Source: Nemertoderma westbladi (lineage: Eukaryota > Xenacoelomorpha > Nemertodermatida > Nemertodermatidae). Taken from it: a DNA stretch of 64,000 bases. Position 1 is the stretch's first letter. Each line of letters begins with the position of its first letter. Where the stretch lies: NCBI GenBank assembly GCA_032718475.1, contig JAUCBJ010006962.1:1-64000 (forward strand). Reading direction: 5' to 3'. Below are positions 1 through 11,720 of this stretch, in pieces. Made by a program: the position numbers and the translations under genes. The notes below the pieces were generated by a model. That model was given only the letters and a program-made list of their open reading frames with translations, was not told the origin of the DNA and did not search any database.

Positions 1-325
1 TTAAATATAGTAGTGGCTTTATTGTACTTTAATAAGTACGGACATTTCATCTTACTGTAGTCACGTATTTATAATATAATACGGACAGTAAGGAAAGAGA
101 AAAATAATTATTTCTTCGCCGTCGCACTAAATATAATATATACGTAATTAAGTAATAAACGCGAATATATATTGCACTAATCTACTAAATAATCGCTAAA
201 ATAACATTCTACTGAATAAAATTAAATAAAACGATTATAATAAAATTACATAGTAATACATACATAAATATAAAAATAATAAAATAATATAAAATAATAG
301 AGTCACACACCCACTCCATATGTTG
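1..325 (-). other. 3' noncoding tail of RT-less BEL copy 1
   Basis: AT-rich stretch downstream of the protease frame. It matches 48341-48656 of copy 2 nearly base for base, including the shared tract giving agtacggacattt and the agtaaggaaagagaaa block, so it belongs to the element and not to flanking host DNA. No coding potential seen. Confidence 0.7.
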
Positions 326-2101
326 TTACGTTATGGAGTCCCTAGATGTTTGAAGGATTAGGGAGGTGGTCGTGGGAAGAGAATCTTGCCTTCCACAGTT
401 TCCGGAGAGTCCTCCATTCCCTTCCGGTAAACACAAACGACCGACTGGGTGATTGAGTCGCTGCATCCCGAATACAATTCCAGGTTTCCTCTTCGTCCTG
501 GAATAGTGACGATAGAAACATCGCTCTAGGTACACGACGGCCTTACAAAGCCGATTCCAGGAGCTATAGTGGTCCGTCGCTCCCTGCAGGAGAGGTGAGA
601 GTCCCTGCGAGACGTCTGATGTTCCAGAGCTCCAATCGCTCTCTCTGATCTTCATGAAGGATCCACTCGCGGTGGGGAGGTCCAGATCCACGGCGTCGTC
701 CCTGGCAATATGTAATACCGACAGATCTATCCCGGGTTCAAATAACTCCGATCCACCCGTCCGGGTTTTAGGTTTGACTTTCTCCGCTCCCTTGGCTGGT
801 CTAATCTCAGTCGGAGTAAGATGGGGAGGCCATTCATCCTCCTTACTCAGGAAGTCGGGTTCACCTAACCGGTCTGTAGTATCTGTCAGTTCTTGAGGAG
901 TTGCTCCTCTGGAAGCGATGTCAGTTGGATTAAACTTCTTGGGGCAATATCTCCATTGATCTACATTGGAGCTAATATCGTCATTATCTGAGGAGTATGG
1001 TGTTCCCTCAGTTGGGTCGTCTCCCTCACTAGTATCATCTTCCCATTCACTCACCTGGCAGACGCGATCTTGAAGCAGTCTTTCTCTGAGCGTTCTTCGG
1101 GAAGGTCCAGTAAGGTACCAACCTACTCTAGTTCTTACCGCATAGGTCTGAAGTGGTTGCGGTTGAGCAGGTCGTTTCTCCAATGTCTCCAGCGCCTCAT
1201 GCGCGTTTTGACCGATTAATATTTGTACTCCAGGATAATCGGTGTCGAATCTAGGAATGTTAAGTTGTTGGGCATGATCATCTTCGTCCCAATTATAAGG
1301 TTCCACTTGGGTGGTAGCGAAGTTCTTTATTGCCACCATTTTGACTGACCTTATACTGTGTTCTCCTAGTTTATCCTGTGGAGTGGACAACTCACCTATA
1401 TAATAGTCGGCAGCCACAGCAGATTTCCAAACCTGCATGATCCCTGACATGTTTAGCTTGGTTCGGAACTTGGGTTGTCCAGCAAAGATGTCTTCGGCTA
1501 GTTCTTTATCGATGAATGTTCCTGTGCTGCCGGAGTCCAGGAGGGCGTTCACTATATAGCTCTTCTGAGGTCCGTGGACCCGTAACTGGACTACAGGAAA
1601 TTCTCGGATTCCTACATTTGAAGTTGGCGCTTTCCAAGATTGTTGTTGATCTGAAGTAGTTAGGGTGAGGTCGCTGTCTGTGTCTTTCTCATACATGAGT
1701 GCTCGATACACTGCGGTGGTGTTTATTAAGTAACAGGATTCGTTTTGGTCGGAGAACTCGTCCGTATAGAATCCTTCCATCTCAGATTGATCAGTGTCGT
1801 TCACATCACTGAATTGGACATGTAGTTCGGAATCACTTACCTGACTCGGACTATTTCGCTCGAATTCAGCGTGCAACAAGATATGATGTTTCGCACCGCA
1901 CTTTGCACACCTTGTGTCAGAGTAACAGGTTCGCCGTTGGTGTCCTTGTCTGAGGCAATTATAACACAACCGCTTATCCCACATGACTTCACGTCTCTCA
2001 GTTAATGATTTCTTTAGAAATTCATCACACATATTCAAGCGATGGGTCCCGTCACATAGCGCACATTTCGGTTTGATGTTACTCACCTTACTCTGAGTCA
2101 C
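326..2101 (-). pseudogene. BEL-like zinc-knuckle/protease region, frame-shifted from gag (copy 1)
   Basis: Downstream half of the copy-1 polyprotein. It opens with BEL-type zinc knuckles (CALC...H...C, then CYNCLRQGHQRRTC and CAKCGAKHH). A DUF1758-like retroviral aspartic protease follows, with the active-site motif ALLDSGSTGTFID. Next comes the motif DIASRGATPQEL, which in ordinary BEL elements marks the end of RNase H. The RT fingers, palm and most of RNase H that should lie between are absent. The last ~130 residues resemble the linker before integrase (SSWNRLCKAVVYL), and then the frame stops. Copy 2 has this region continuous with gag; here a one-base insertion near 2115 puts it in a different frame. 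It is therefore a broken gene of a non-autonomous retroelement. Confidence 0.7.
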
Positions 2102-5100
2102 ATTGTGTACACTTGCTTCTTTCTTCGGGCTTTCTCACCTGAATTCTCTTGGGAGACGTAGGAGGAGTTTTTCTTACCTGTTCTCTCCTGTCATTTGTTC
2201 GAGACTTGAATTTACTTACCTGATCTTTAGGCATTTTATTTACGTAATAAGATCTATCAGTGTCTTTCCCGCTATCTTCTCCTTGAGAAGTCTGGCTTTC
2301 GCCGTCGTCTGTATAACACACTGGTGTTACCTTTCTCCTAGAGACGGGTTTTTCACTTACCTTGTTTTCCGGTGTCTTCTCTCTGGACAGTTTCAGGAGC
2401 TGTAATTTCACTTCTCCATCTAGGAATGACATGAGATCAGCCATGGTAGGGTCTCGTCGTTGTTGTTCCATCATATATAACACTTTCTTATCCCAGCGTG
2501 TACCTACTCCACCCTTCGGTAAAGTAGAAGCCACTGCTCTAATAACCATAGCATTCTGATACTCATGAGACTTACCTAGCCAATCTAATTGTCTACAGAT
2601 CTCCTGAATCTCATCGGAAAACTCTATAATTCCGCTGCTAATAAACTTTCGGGGCGCTACCAACTTTGCATACAAATACCCAGCTATGTTATTCCTATTA
2701 CCATACCTGATGTTTAGTGTATCCCAAACTTGTCTTAATCCGTCTGGATGTCCAATAAACTTTAACGCCATTAACTTGGGAGATCCTTCCAAGCACTCGA
2801 TGAGGAATCTAAGTTTCTCTCCATTAGATAGGACAGAGTTCTGTATGTTATCTTTGTAATATTCATTAAAAGGTAACCATTTCATCTCATCTCCATTGAA
2901 CTTGACGATCTCTCCCACTTTTACCGCTTGCCGGGCTTCGGTTCTAGCCATTTGACGCGTAAAACTTTCTTGGGCCATCGTGTTATTTAATATCGAGTTA
3001 TCGGTATATAAATTTCTCGGATTATGATCCGGTCTATAGGGAATATCATTATCAACAGGTCTATAATTACCCTTAATAGGGTTCACTATAGGAGTTTCTA
3101 CTTCGCTAGCAGTATAGATGCGTGTAGGCTCCACACCTTGCGCATGAGATACTTCAGACCTAACAGGTTGACACATTGTTACAAGGGGTGGTGGTATACC
3201 CTTTTGTAAATTTACTAATTTATCGCGTTCTAGCGCGATATTTTGCTGCACTTCCTGCAACTCTAACCTACTTTCCTTTACGGTTCCCTTTAACTGTTGA
3301 ACAGTCCCTTCTAACTCTCGGACCTGTTGGGAGGAGCGCCTTTGATTCTCCTCCATCTTTCCGAGGAGAATGTCCATCCCCCGCCGTCTCTCGTCCACCC
3401 AATCAACCGCCGAAACGGGATCCGCCAACGTTGTAGCGGGCGGACGAGGGACAACGGGCGACAAATCATGAATATTTCGCTCGGAGTCCAGAGCATGAAC
3501 TGTCTCATGGGCTGTTCTGCTGGGCACAGGTAGCTTAGTGCTGTGCAACGGGAATTGAGAGGTAGGTTCAGGGAGTACAGGTGTCTCTACGACCGAAAGG
3601 GTAGCTTCGGGAACAGGCCTAATTATTTCAGGCTCATCTACTATAGTAGGGAGTCTCTCTATTGTAATTATTTGGTCTGTGGGTTCTGTACTCGCTAAGT
3701 TGGTGTTATTTAGTTGCCTTCTAACAGCTGGAGGCAAATCAGGCAATTTCTGACGGTGGAATGTTCTTTTACGTCTGCTTAGGCGAGATCGATTTCCTCC
3801 GCCTTCAGTGTCGGTGGTATCGCCTTCCTCAGATGATGTATAACCCTGTCTTTTGGGAGTAGATCGATTCATCATCTGCATATTACTAGCTGTTAACTGT
3901 TTATTGAAGTTGTCTTGCCTCTCTTGAAGATTTTCCAACTCTAGTTGGGTTGTCTCTTCAGATGCCCTCCGTTCTGCTTCTGCCACTGCCTCTGCTGTTG
4001 CCAGTGCCGCCTTTCTTTCCGCTTCGGCCTCTGCCGCTGCCACTGCTGCTGCCGCTTTTCTTTCGGCTTCTGCCGCTGCCACTGCTGCTGCCACTGCCGC
4101 TGTCTTTCTATCTTCTATACGTTTTTTCTTTACTTGTTCTTCTTGGTCTCTAGCGATGCGGAGTTGTTCATCGAATTTAGCTTGGTTCGCCGCTAACCTA
4201 TCCACATCAATTGCATCCAACACACGCTGGGCTCCTTCACTATTAGGGCTAAGTCCCGCTAACCTTCTCCTCAACTCTTCATCTCCTACGAAACGCTGAT
4301 AGTCTGACAGATAGATGTCAATGGCATCCCTCTTATGCGGTTTCTCTGCCGTCGCTTCACTTTCCACTTGGGAAAAAGTAGCGTCTGTTGATTCTCCATG
4401 GGTTGAGCGCTCCTCCAGCTGATCTTTCCACTGAGCTGTTCCTTGAACCTGGCGACTCACCCGTTGAAACCAAGTCTTTACGGCAACTTGCAACGACGTG
4501 TCTTGTCTTCTTTTAGAAGCCTCTTCAAAGGCTGATAATATTAGCCTGATTCGCAGAATTCTTTCTCTAACTTGATAAAGCAGTTGTCCCTGCTCTTGAG
4601 GTCCTTGAGGTTGTTGTAACAGTTGTTTTTCTACTCGCTCCATAGAGCTGAAGAATCCCTGTGCGTATCCGGCTGCGGACCTCTTCCACACAGCTGGATC
4701 GATGGTTTCCTTGGCTACTCCCATCCGGTGTATGTCTTCCCAGGCAGCTTCTGATAAATCAAATGGGAGTCCGGGTCCGGGGAAGTTCCATTGTGACTCG
4801 ACCATAGACTTCAGTTCTTCCCTTGTGTATCCCTCATATCGATCTTTAGTTGATCGCTTACTTCTCGCCCAATCGATCTGGTGTTCTTCCACCGCGATCA
4901 ATAACCTAGTGAGTACGGCTGCAGGAAGGATGAGAAGGGGATCCGAATAAACCGCATCCGTCATCCTTGCTCCGCGCTCGGGTGTCAGTTCTACAGTATC
5001 TTCACTACTGGAGCTGTCGGGCCGCTGAGAAATAAGTTCTTGGCTCGCGGGTTGTTGCTGTTCCGCTGCTTCTTGGTCCCGCTTGACCTGAGCTCGAGTG

Positions 5101-5279
5101 CCTATGATAGACCTACGATGTTGGACCAGCCTAGGTTCTGTTATTACTACTGGAGGGATGACCTTCCTCACAGTGGGAGGTGAACTGAACTTAGGACTAG
5201 ACGGTTCTACACCTCTGTCTGAGTCGCAGATAGTTACATCTAATAAACTGTCTGACAGGTTCTGTTTAGTATCAGACAT
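2088..5279 (-). CDS. BEL-like Gag N-terminal part (DUF1759), copy 1
   Basis: About 1063 residues from the ATG at 5279; an upstream GTG only adds four residues, and copy 2 also starts at this ATG. The N-terminal third is acidic/polar and helical. A long Ala-Glu-Arg-Lys coiled-coil repeat follows (4110 down to 3960), then a basic RRKRTF tract. The DUF1759-type capsid-like core is near residues 780-960 (KFNGDEMKWLPFNEYYKDN, then LRFLIECLEGSPKLMALKF). The frame ends at 2088 just before the zinc knuckles because of a one-base insertion relative to copy 2, giving an abnormal SKCTQCDSE tail. The Gag core is probably intact and could in principle be packaged in trans by a relative. Expression is unproven. 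Confidence 0.72.
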   Translation of the reverse strand: MSDTKQNLSDSLLDVTICDSDRGVEPSSPKFSSPPTVRKVIPPVVITEPRLVQHRRSIIGTRAQVKRDQEAAEQQQPASQELISQRPDSSSSEDTVELTPERGARMTDAVYSDPLLILPAAVLTRLLIAVEEHQIDWARSKRSTKDRYEGYTREELKSMVESQWNFPGPGLPFDLSEAAWEDIHRMGVAKETIDPAVWKRSAAGYAQGFFSSMERVEKQLLQQPQGPQEQGQLLYQVRERILRIRLILSAFEEASKRRQDTSLQVAVKTWFQRVSRQVQGTAQWKDQLEERSTHGESTDATFSQVESEATAEKPHKRDAIDIYLSDYQRFVGDEELRRRLAGLSPNSEGAQRVLDAIDVDRLAANQAKFDEQLRIARDQEEQVKKKRIEDRKTAAVAAAVAAAEAERKAAAAVAAAEAEAERKAALATAEAVAEAERRASEETTQLELENLQERQDNFNKQLTASNMQMMNRSTPKRQGYTSSEEGDTTDTEGGGNRSRLSRRKRTFHRQKLPDLPPAVRRQLNNTNLASTEPTDQIITIERLPTIVDEPEIIRPVPEATLSVVETPVLPEPTSQFPLHSTKLPVPSRTAHETVHALDSERNIHDLSPVVPRPPATTLADPVSAVDWVDERRRGMDILLGKMEENQRRSSQQVRELEGTVQQLKGTVKESRLELQEVQQNIALERDKLVNLQKGIPPPLVTMCQPVRSEVSHAQGVEPTRIYTASEVETPIVNPIKGNYRPVDNDIPYRPDHNPRNLYTDNSILNNTMAQESFTRQMARTEARQAVKVGEIVKFNGDEMKWLPFNEYYKDNIQNSVLSNGEKLRFLIECLEGSPKLMALKFIGHPDGLRQVWDTLNIRYGNRNNIAGYLYAKLVAPRKFISSGIIEFSDEIQEICRQLDWLGKSHEYQNAMVIRAVASTLPKGGVGTRWDKKVLYMMEQQRRDPTMADLMSFLDGEVKLQLLKLSREKTPENKVSEKPVSRRKVTPVCYTDDGESQTSQGEDSGKDTDRSYYVNKMPKDQVSKFKSRTNDRREQVRKTPPTSPKRIQVRKPEERSKCTQCDSE

Positions 5280-5389
5280 GTTGGTTTGCACAGTTGAATG
5301 CCTACTGCTATATTACAGTTTAAGCAAGTCTAGTAATTCAGAGTTAACTGCTAGCCTAGTAATTAATTACCGATACTGCTACTCAGTGT

Positions 5390-5800
5390 AGCGTGATATA
5401 TATAATATATTAGAATACCGGTATGCTTATAGTATATATGACTATATAAGTATTATTACAGACTAGGTTTATCACAGAATACCGGTATAATTTTAGCACA
5501 AATATATATAAATATATAATAGGCCTATCGGGAATACCGGTATACAGCTTACAGTTTGTAGTATATATAATTCTGGACTAGAATTAATTACAAGTACCGG
5601 TATAATTTCAGCCTAAATTTATAGAAATAAAGATAATAGGCCTATCGTAAATACCGGTATGCAGTTTACACTTATAGTGTATATATATAAGTATAATTAC
5701 AAACTAGAATTAATTACAGAATACCGGTATGATTTCAACCTAAAATTTATAGAAATAAATATAATAAGCCTATTGTAAATACCGGTATATCAATTATTTT
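5390..5800. repeat. Tandem repeats carrying the ataccggtat palindrome
   Basis: The palindromic core occurs at about 5415, 5479, 5534, 5593 (variant), 5651, 5721 and 5779, alternating between two contexts (a tagaattaattac side and an aggcctatcg side). That gives a composite unit of roughly 115-125 bp. Copy 2 has a shorter version at 58660-58920, so copy number varies between elements. It sits in the leader and could bind a dimeric factor, but no function is shown. Confidence 0.7.
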
Positions 5801-6732
5801 AAATAACTGAATTTCTGAATTTTAAGGGTTACTTGGTTACTTTAACTTACTTTATTGCCGTTATTTAAGCAGTAGTCCAACTGATATTGAGACCTAATTG
5901 TTGTATGGCAGGCCTACTATTTATAAATCGTTTGAGTTGATTTATAATATATATATACCCGTTTTAATGGGTTTTGTCAATGTTTGAAATAAATGTTATT
6001 ATTTCTGGGGAGTAATCACTACACAAAGCGGTGCGCTTTCAGTGAAGTGTTACTTATAGGACACTAAAACAAATAATGCTAATTTAACTAAGTTACTTAA
6101 TACTACAAATTACGTACAATTCGGGTTGAGATTACAATCTCTAAATAAACACAAAAATTTACAAAAAACACAAAATACGAATTTTTAGGGTAATTTTACA
6201 AGAAGTCTACAAACCAGCCTAACAAAGGGTTAGAATTCTGGTTATTACAACGGACAGGGTACTCGGTATTTGAAAATAATACGTAGTAGTAAATACACTG
6301 CGTTGTCCAGATAGGAAAATACCACCGCCTGACGACCTATAGCCGTATCGCTATAGGTACTACGTTATGTATCACGGAGTGTTCCTACCTAGAAGTTAAT
6401 AGAGCTAATCGAACGTGCCTATCAACCACTTTACAACACAAATATAATGCCTACACTAATTACTTTCGGAAAGCACTGTACACTAAACCCTAAATTAGGT
6501 ACGAGTACTTGTACAACATATAATCAGTAGTTAAATATACTTGAACAGCTAAAAGAACCACGGCATCTGCTGGAGTGACCGGTGCACAAAATCACCAGTC
6601 TTTACCTACGCCAAGCAGCCCGTGTAGTACCGGGGTTAGTTTAACTATAACGGTATGTATAACAAACACAATTATTGTAGGAACAAACTTGGGGAATGAA
6701 TGTTGCGAATAATCGCATAAACTCTGAATAAT

Positions 6733-7300
6733 AAATATTACGCTACGCGTACAAACTACTCAAACAAAATGCAGACCAAATACTGACAGACTACTATCAA
6801 GCCTAAATAAACTACAGGACATGCAGACTCCGAAATGATTAGGTAGTATGCGTTCTAACCCAGTAGTACGACTTATTCTTTAGATGGGGGTTTACCTTAC
6901 AGCTTTGGCTGCCCCTACTTCCTAACCGTTCTTTATCGGACAGAGGCTCTACACACACTGCAATCCTTCAGACCTAATAACAGCCAGACAACTATCCAGC
7001 CTACAAATTATCTAAATAAATATTATACGCTACCTGTACAGACTACACAAACAAAGTACAGACTAAACGATGGCAGACTACTCTCAAGCCTAAATAAACT
7101 ACAGGACATGCAGACTCCGAAATGATTAGGTAGTATGCGTTCTAACCCAGTAGTACGACTTATTCTTTAGTTGGGGTTTACCTTACAGCTTTGGCTGCCC
7201 CTACTTCCTAACCGTTCTTTATCGGACAGGTGATCTACACACACTGCAATCCGTTCAGGCCTAACAGCAATCAGACAACAGCTCAGCCTACAAATTGTCT
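6733..7300. repeat. ~285-bp tandem duplication in the element leader
   Basis: Two units begin at aaatattacgctacgcg (about 6733) and aaatattatacgctacc (about 7018). Both run through the landmarks atgcagactccgaaatg and ctacttcctaaccgttctttatcgg. The same duplication is present in copy 2 at 59871-60445 with a ~290-bp period, so it predates the split of the two copies. Confidence 0.7.
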
Positions 7301-7649
7301 GTACAATCTGATCAGGCTTACACGCCTTCTGTTCAATACTGGCCTACAAACAAATAAAACTTGACAGAAATAAGTAAAAATCTCAATAAAAAACCAGGGC
7401 TGCAGTCCCTGATTAATTATTAAGGCCTACCGGTATATAATTATGAAAATCGAATAATACTGCTGTACCTGTACTGCTGTAGGTACCGGTCCGGGTGGTT
7501 AGGTAGTCAGGCCTACTGGGTGCCGGTTGCCGGTACTTCAGCTTTATTGCCTACTGCAATACAGAAGCTATATCCGTTATTGTTCTTACCAGAACAATAT
7601 TAAACTGTATTTAATGCCTACACTGCAATACAGACTAAATATCCGTTAT

Positions 7650-8839
7650 TGTTCGCGCTTTCAGACCTTTGGCAGTTTAACCCGCCAAATTAGGATGTCT
7701 TCTAGATAATAAATCGCTTTAGCCTCTAACAAGTATTTGATTCACTACACTAGTTGAAACCAATCTGTGCGCGATCATTCACCCGTTGGATATACCCGGG
7801 AGATTGACTTCGAGGGCTTAATCGTATTGCTATGTAAGCCTAATGTATTATTCGACTGACAGTATTATAGAATCTCTGACAATATTATTCACCTTCGGGG
7901 AATATTAACAGTTCCTTTAGGACGTGGCGCTCTATCTATATAAACAGAGTTATGACTTAAACTACTCACAACGATATGGCTTAGTTACAATTCACATATA
8001 TGGCGCATTCTTTAGGAAATGCTTCGTTATCAGTCTCACTCATACACAATGCTGCACAATACTGCACACTAATCTGCCGATCTTCACTGATTTTAGTCAC
8101 ATATAAAAGGAACACGGACCGAATCATGTAGGGTCTATCAAATAACATTAGATTCACTTCAAACCACTTTAACATAAGTCACAATCGTTATATGTAACCT
8201 TTCTCTCTTACCTTCGGTATATCAAGAATATTGGGTTTTCGGGGTTATTTATCGTTATTCCAAATATAATAATTCATCAACCATATTATGAAGAACTGAC
8301 AGTAAATAGCAGTATAAAAATATAAAAGTATGCACAGGTTGTTTGATTAGGTATGGTATGTTATGATAACGGATATATGTCCTTATAATTAAGCCTACTA
8401 GTGTAAGGCTAAAGCAGAAAAGCACAAAATACTCCAAAGTCGTTCTTCCTTGGCTCAGGACTGAATGATAACACTGCCCATAATGCATTACGTGATTTCT
8501 CGGAAATTTCTGTACAAGAGCCATAAAAACGCTCTGATTGGTTGACTGAACTGAGAGATGCCGTAGAACAAAGAAAATCGACACGTATGAATATCAGCTG
8601 TTAACCGTCGTCATAGTAACTACTGTTCAAGAGTATCTCGCTTCTTTTGCGTCACGGAATTGCCATAGAATCATCAACTATGCCTTCCACAGTACACATA
8701 CGGAAGAAATAGCTCTTAGATCCTCTAAAAACACCGATACAGCAATAATACGGCCTCTTACGCCTATTAAACCAACTACAGAGTATTTTACGGGAAAAAT
8801 AAGGAAAAATAACCGGGCAATTCAGCAAAAGCTTTTACA
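7650..8839 (-). repeat. Long terminal repeat of RT-less BEL copy 1
   Basis: About 1190 bp, starting tgttcgcgctttcag and ending gcaaaagcttttaca, i.e. TG...CA. It is homologous over its length to the 1230-bp LTR pair at 44362-45591 and 60792-62021 but clearly more diverged than those are from each other. The element reads right to left, so this is its 5' LTR. Open frames inside it (for example 7981-8175 and 8255-8584) are LTR shadows. Confidence 0.8.
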
Positions 8840-9045
8840 CTGGTACTACTACAGCCATAATAAATAATCGAACCTTAAGTTTCCGTTTTATTCTACTGGA
8901 CTTCCAAATCATGTACAGACTATTTTACGCCGCCCATGCCTTCCCCTTACATATCGGAAGGTCTGAATTTTGAATCCATAATCCCAAGTACCAGAAGTCA
9001 TCCACGTGCTCAAGCAAGCCGTCCCTAGAGCTTAAATGCCCCTTT
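8840..9045 (-). mobile_element. LINE fragment (family A, post-RT region)
   Basis: Starts at ctggtactactacagcc and matches the antisense of the post-RT region of the abundant LINE in this window (compare 14036-14230 and 29238-29440). It is the right flank of the LTR element insertion. No open frame survives. Confidence 0.75.
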
Positions 9046-10830
9046 CAAACAATGACCATAAAATGACCCAAACCACCCGATTAGTAGCCAACTGCAAATG
9101 GGGTGTAAAAATCATGAAAAAAAACACCGTAATTATTTGAGGAATCGGAACAAAAGTGCGTGGTGGCATGAACAGAACATCGAAAATGAGCGGTAACATG
9201 AACAGAACACAACATCGAAAGTGCGCGGTAACACACAACACTGAAATACCGGTACGTGGTGATGTAAACATGAGTGGGCCTTTCGTGGAGCTGCGAACCA
9301 ATAAAGAAACAATAATATAAATTATTACAGTATGATACACCATACAGCCATACAAAAATATATAGGCCTATCTAGGGTATTAGTACGTTTGAACGACACT
9401 AGCCGAACAAGCCTGAAATCTGATAGAAACTGATAAAAATTGGTACCGGTACCGGTACAGCAGTATTGTTCGCCATCTTCAGCACAATGCGGATATTGTT
9501 TTATACTAATTGGGCCTATTACTTTTATTGTTTATTGTGTTATTTATATTGTTACTTTTAATAATTATATTGTGTTGTATTGTACTGTATTTATACAAGA
9601 GCACTAGGTCTACTATTACTGTATGGGCTTCGACTCTGTCTCTGTCATGGTATGGCTGAATTTAATTTCATTGAGGTCGGTAAACTGATCGAGACTGGAG
9701 GAGTGTGTTATTGAATTTGCGCTATTGAGGAGCTTCTCTCCCGTAGGCCTACTCTACAACCAAATGGACAACCAACCCAACCCTACGCAACCAACCCAAC
9801 CCTTTGTCCCTTTCCAGGTTGTGCTGCACAATCCAAAGTTGTGCTATTACTAGGCCTAACGGTAGTACTGAATGTCTACTGTACTCATGTCCAACTACTG
9901 TACGATATGATCTAACCAACTCAAACGGCTCTTTTCAGGGCCGCCATATCAGCATACAGTATGAAATATACAATTATGTCGCAACAACGCTTGCAATCCA
10001 ATAGGCCTATAGCTGTATAGATTATATTAAAATTATAAATTCCCCTCCAAGAACTTAATAAATAATACCGGCGCAATCCTTAAGATTGCTCACAATACTG
10101 CTATACCGGTACCGGTACCATGATTTATCTGATTTCAGGCTTGTTCGGCTAGTGTCGTTCAAACGTACTAATACCCCTATCTAGCTAGCTCTCAGCTTAC
10201 TGTATACAGGTATACCGGTAGGCCTAATTTAAAAAAATATTTTATAGACTTAGGCCTAATGGCAGACTCGTCATTATTCTAGAAATCAAACTTATGATAA
10301 ATGAAACTACCGGTACCGGTAGGCCTACTACCAACTACCGTTATTTACGAATCTACCTACTGTCAGACCGTACAGGCAGACTATACGAGAAACACTACGG
10401 TACCGTACTACCGGTACCTAATGCAGTAATGCATATCTGCATGTCGAAAGGGGAATGGTACGGAGTTAGAAAGTTTCACTTTATCGACTACCGGTACCGG
10501 TATCATACTAAAACTACAGTAAATGCCGGATGGGTATTGCCTACAATAGTGAATTCCTTGCTTGTGTGCCTGACTGCCTGAATGTGTTGCAACAGAGTCT
10601 GTATTCAGAAAATGTTTCACTTTAGGGCCTACCGACTTTCATACTGCTACATGTACAGCCTATTATGATGTCAACGTCTACGAGTCTGCATGTGTAGAAC
10701 TATAGCAGCCAAGTCTGTCTTCAGGAAATGTTTCACTTTCACATTTGCAACCTACAGTATTGCGACCAAGGACAAACTTGTCAGATATGTGCTAGAATAT
10801 ATCCTGTTTCTTTGTGGGGTCGGTAATCGC
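9046..10830. repeat. Duplicated intergenic segment S1a (paralogue at 29440-30384)
   Basis: Apart from the TIR element at 9376-10175, this stretch aligns collinearly with 29440-30384. Shared landmarks include atgaccataaaatgac, cgaaagtgcgcggtaacac, aatgcagtaatgcatatctgc and tcggtaatcgccactaat. The LINE fragment to its left is also shared, so the duplicated unit spans at least 8840-10830. No genes seen. Confidence 0.75.
9376..10175. mobile_element. Non-autonomous TIR DNA transposon, 800 bp
   Basis: Perfect 45-bp terminal inverted repeats (start ggtattagtacg; right end cgtactaatacc). They are flanked by the direct repeat cctatctag at 9367-9375 and 10176-10184. The paralogous segment at 29750 has a single copy of that target and no insert, which proves mobility. 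A duplication of 8-9 bp points to a hAT- or MULE-like parent. No transposase frame inside; subterminal regions are rich in accggtaccggt. Confidence 0.9.
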
Positions 10831-11214
10831 CACTAATCGGTATGCAGTTCTAGTTCCAGTTCTTTCCGCAAAAGGGCGAAATGTATGAAAGTGAAAACCT
10901 TTTCCCATTTCCGTCATTTTTAATTAGAATTAAAATTAATTTGAATCTTGGCATTGTTTGTACTATTGTATATACTAAAGCTTATCTTATTTCGTTTTGT
11001 TATAATCGTAATCAATATATAAATTTATATCGCACCCTTTACGTAGTGGTCAAGGCGCACGTTACACATAATCTTAAAATTAATAAAAACCAATCACTGT
11101 ATGAACTGAATTAAAAGAGTTAAAAACATAATTAAAAACACAACTGAAGACATGAGTTCACTTGAGAAACGTGAGATTATAATTCATGTTAAAAAAATGT
11201 AATTATAATCATTG
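10831..11214. other. AT-rich intergenic, nothing recognised
   Basis: No repeat, coding or RNA signal seen. A 77-codon plus-strand open frame at 10881-11114 has AT-driven composition and no recognisable motif. Confidence 0.5.
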
Positions 11215-11720
11215 GAATTCCATTTTGAATAAATGAGTCTTTAATAGTTTCTTAAATATTTCTATCGAGGGAGATCGGCGAATGTTGATGGGAAGTGAGT
11301 TCCAAATTGTTGGTGCAGCTACCGCGAAAGAACCTTTACCATAGCTTGCAAGATTTAATTTAGGAATGCTAAGAAGGGTCAGTTCAGCGGAACGTAGTTC
11401 ACGTTAGGCCGATGTTGTGAATACATTAGGTCATTAGCGCAATCTTGAAATCGATCCGGCATAGAATAGGTAGCCAATGCAATGTAGCTCTTTCAACACC
11501 ACCAGTGTAATGTGGTCTCTTTCTCTTTTGCGTGTTCCTGTTAGCAGGCATGCGGCAGAATTCTGGACTTACTGCAACTGTTTAACTACCTTCCAAGGAA
11601 GACCATAATTTAACGCGTTGTTGTAATCTAGTTTGCTAGAGATCAGTGCGTGGATTAAAACTTATTATCCGTTCAAGCTGCAACTTGGTAGATATACGTA
11701 ATAGACCATCCCTAGGATGA
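11215..11720 (-). pseudogene. CR1/L2-like LINE remnant (C-terminal RT region)
   Basis: Conceptual reading of the minus strand, across several frame changes, gives hallmark phrases of CR1/L2-clade LINEs in order: SSKLDYNNALNYGLPWK, then VQNSAACLLTGTRKRE, LKELHWLPILCRIDFKI, and a terminal ASYGKGSFAVAAPTIWNSLP. No continuous frame remains. It is a different family from the dominant LINE in this window. Confidence 0.75.

Larger units (their letters stand above)
5280..7649 (-). other. Long 5' leader of RT-less BEL copy 1
   Basis: Noncoding 2.37 kb between the LTR and the Gag start. It contains two tandem-repeat blocks (5390-5800 and 6733-7300) and short repeats of a tgcctactgcaata motif next to the LTR. 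It aligns with 58532-60791 of copy 2 over its whole length. No tRNA-complementary TGG primer site is obvious directly inside the LTR, so the priming mechanism is unclear. Short open frames here are not conserved between copies. Confidence 0.65.
1..8839 (-). mobile_element. RT-less BEL/Pao-like LTR element, copy 1 (left end outside window)
   Basis: Read on the minus strand, the parts are one LTR (7650-8839), a 2.4-kb repeat-rich leader, a gag-protease reading frame (5279 down to 326) and a 3' noncoding tail that runs off the window. The same order and sequence recur in copy 2 (44362-62021), which defines the family. After the protease the frame jumps to what looks like the end of an RNase H/linker region, with no RT palm and no integrase, so it is non-autonomous. 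The right edge, after 8839, falls inside a LINE. The paralogous LINE at 29238 is uninterrupted there, so ctggt at 8840-8844 is the expected 5-bp target duplication. The other LTR is not visible, so this copy cannot be dated by LTR divergence. Confidence 0.8.

Noticed and set aside
3945-4196. Cys/Pro-rich plus-strand frames opposite gag (also 57151-57372)
   Set aside because: They are antisense of the Ala-Glu-Lys coiled-coil repeat; the composition is forced by the real gene.
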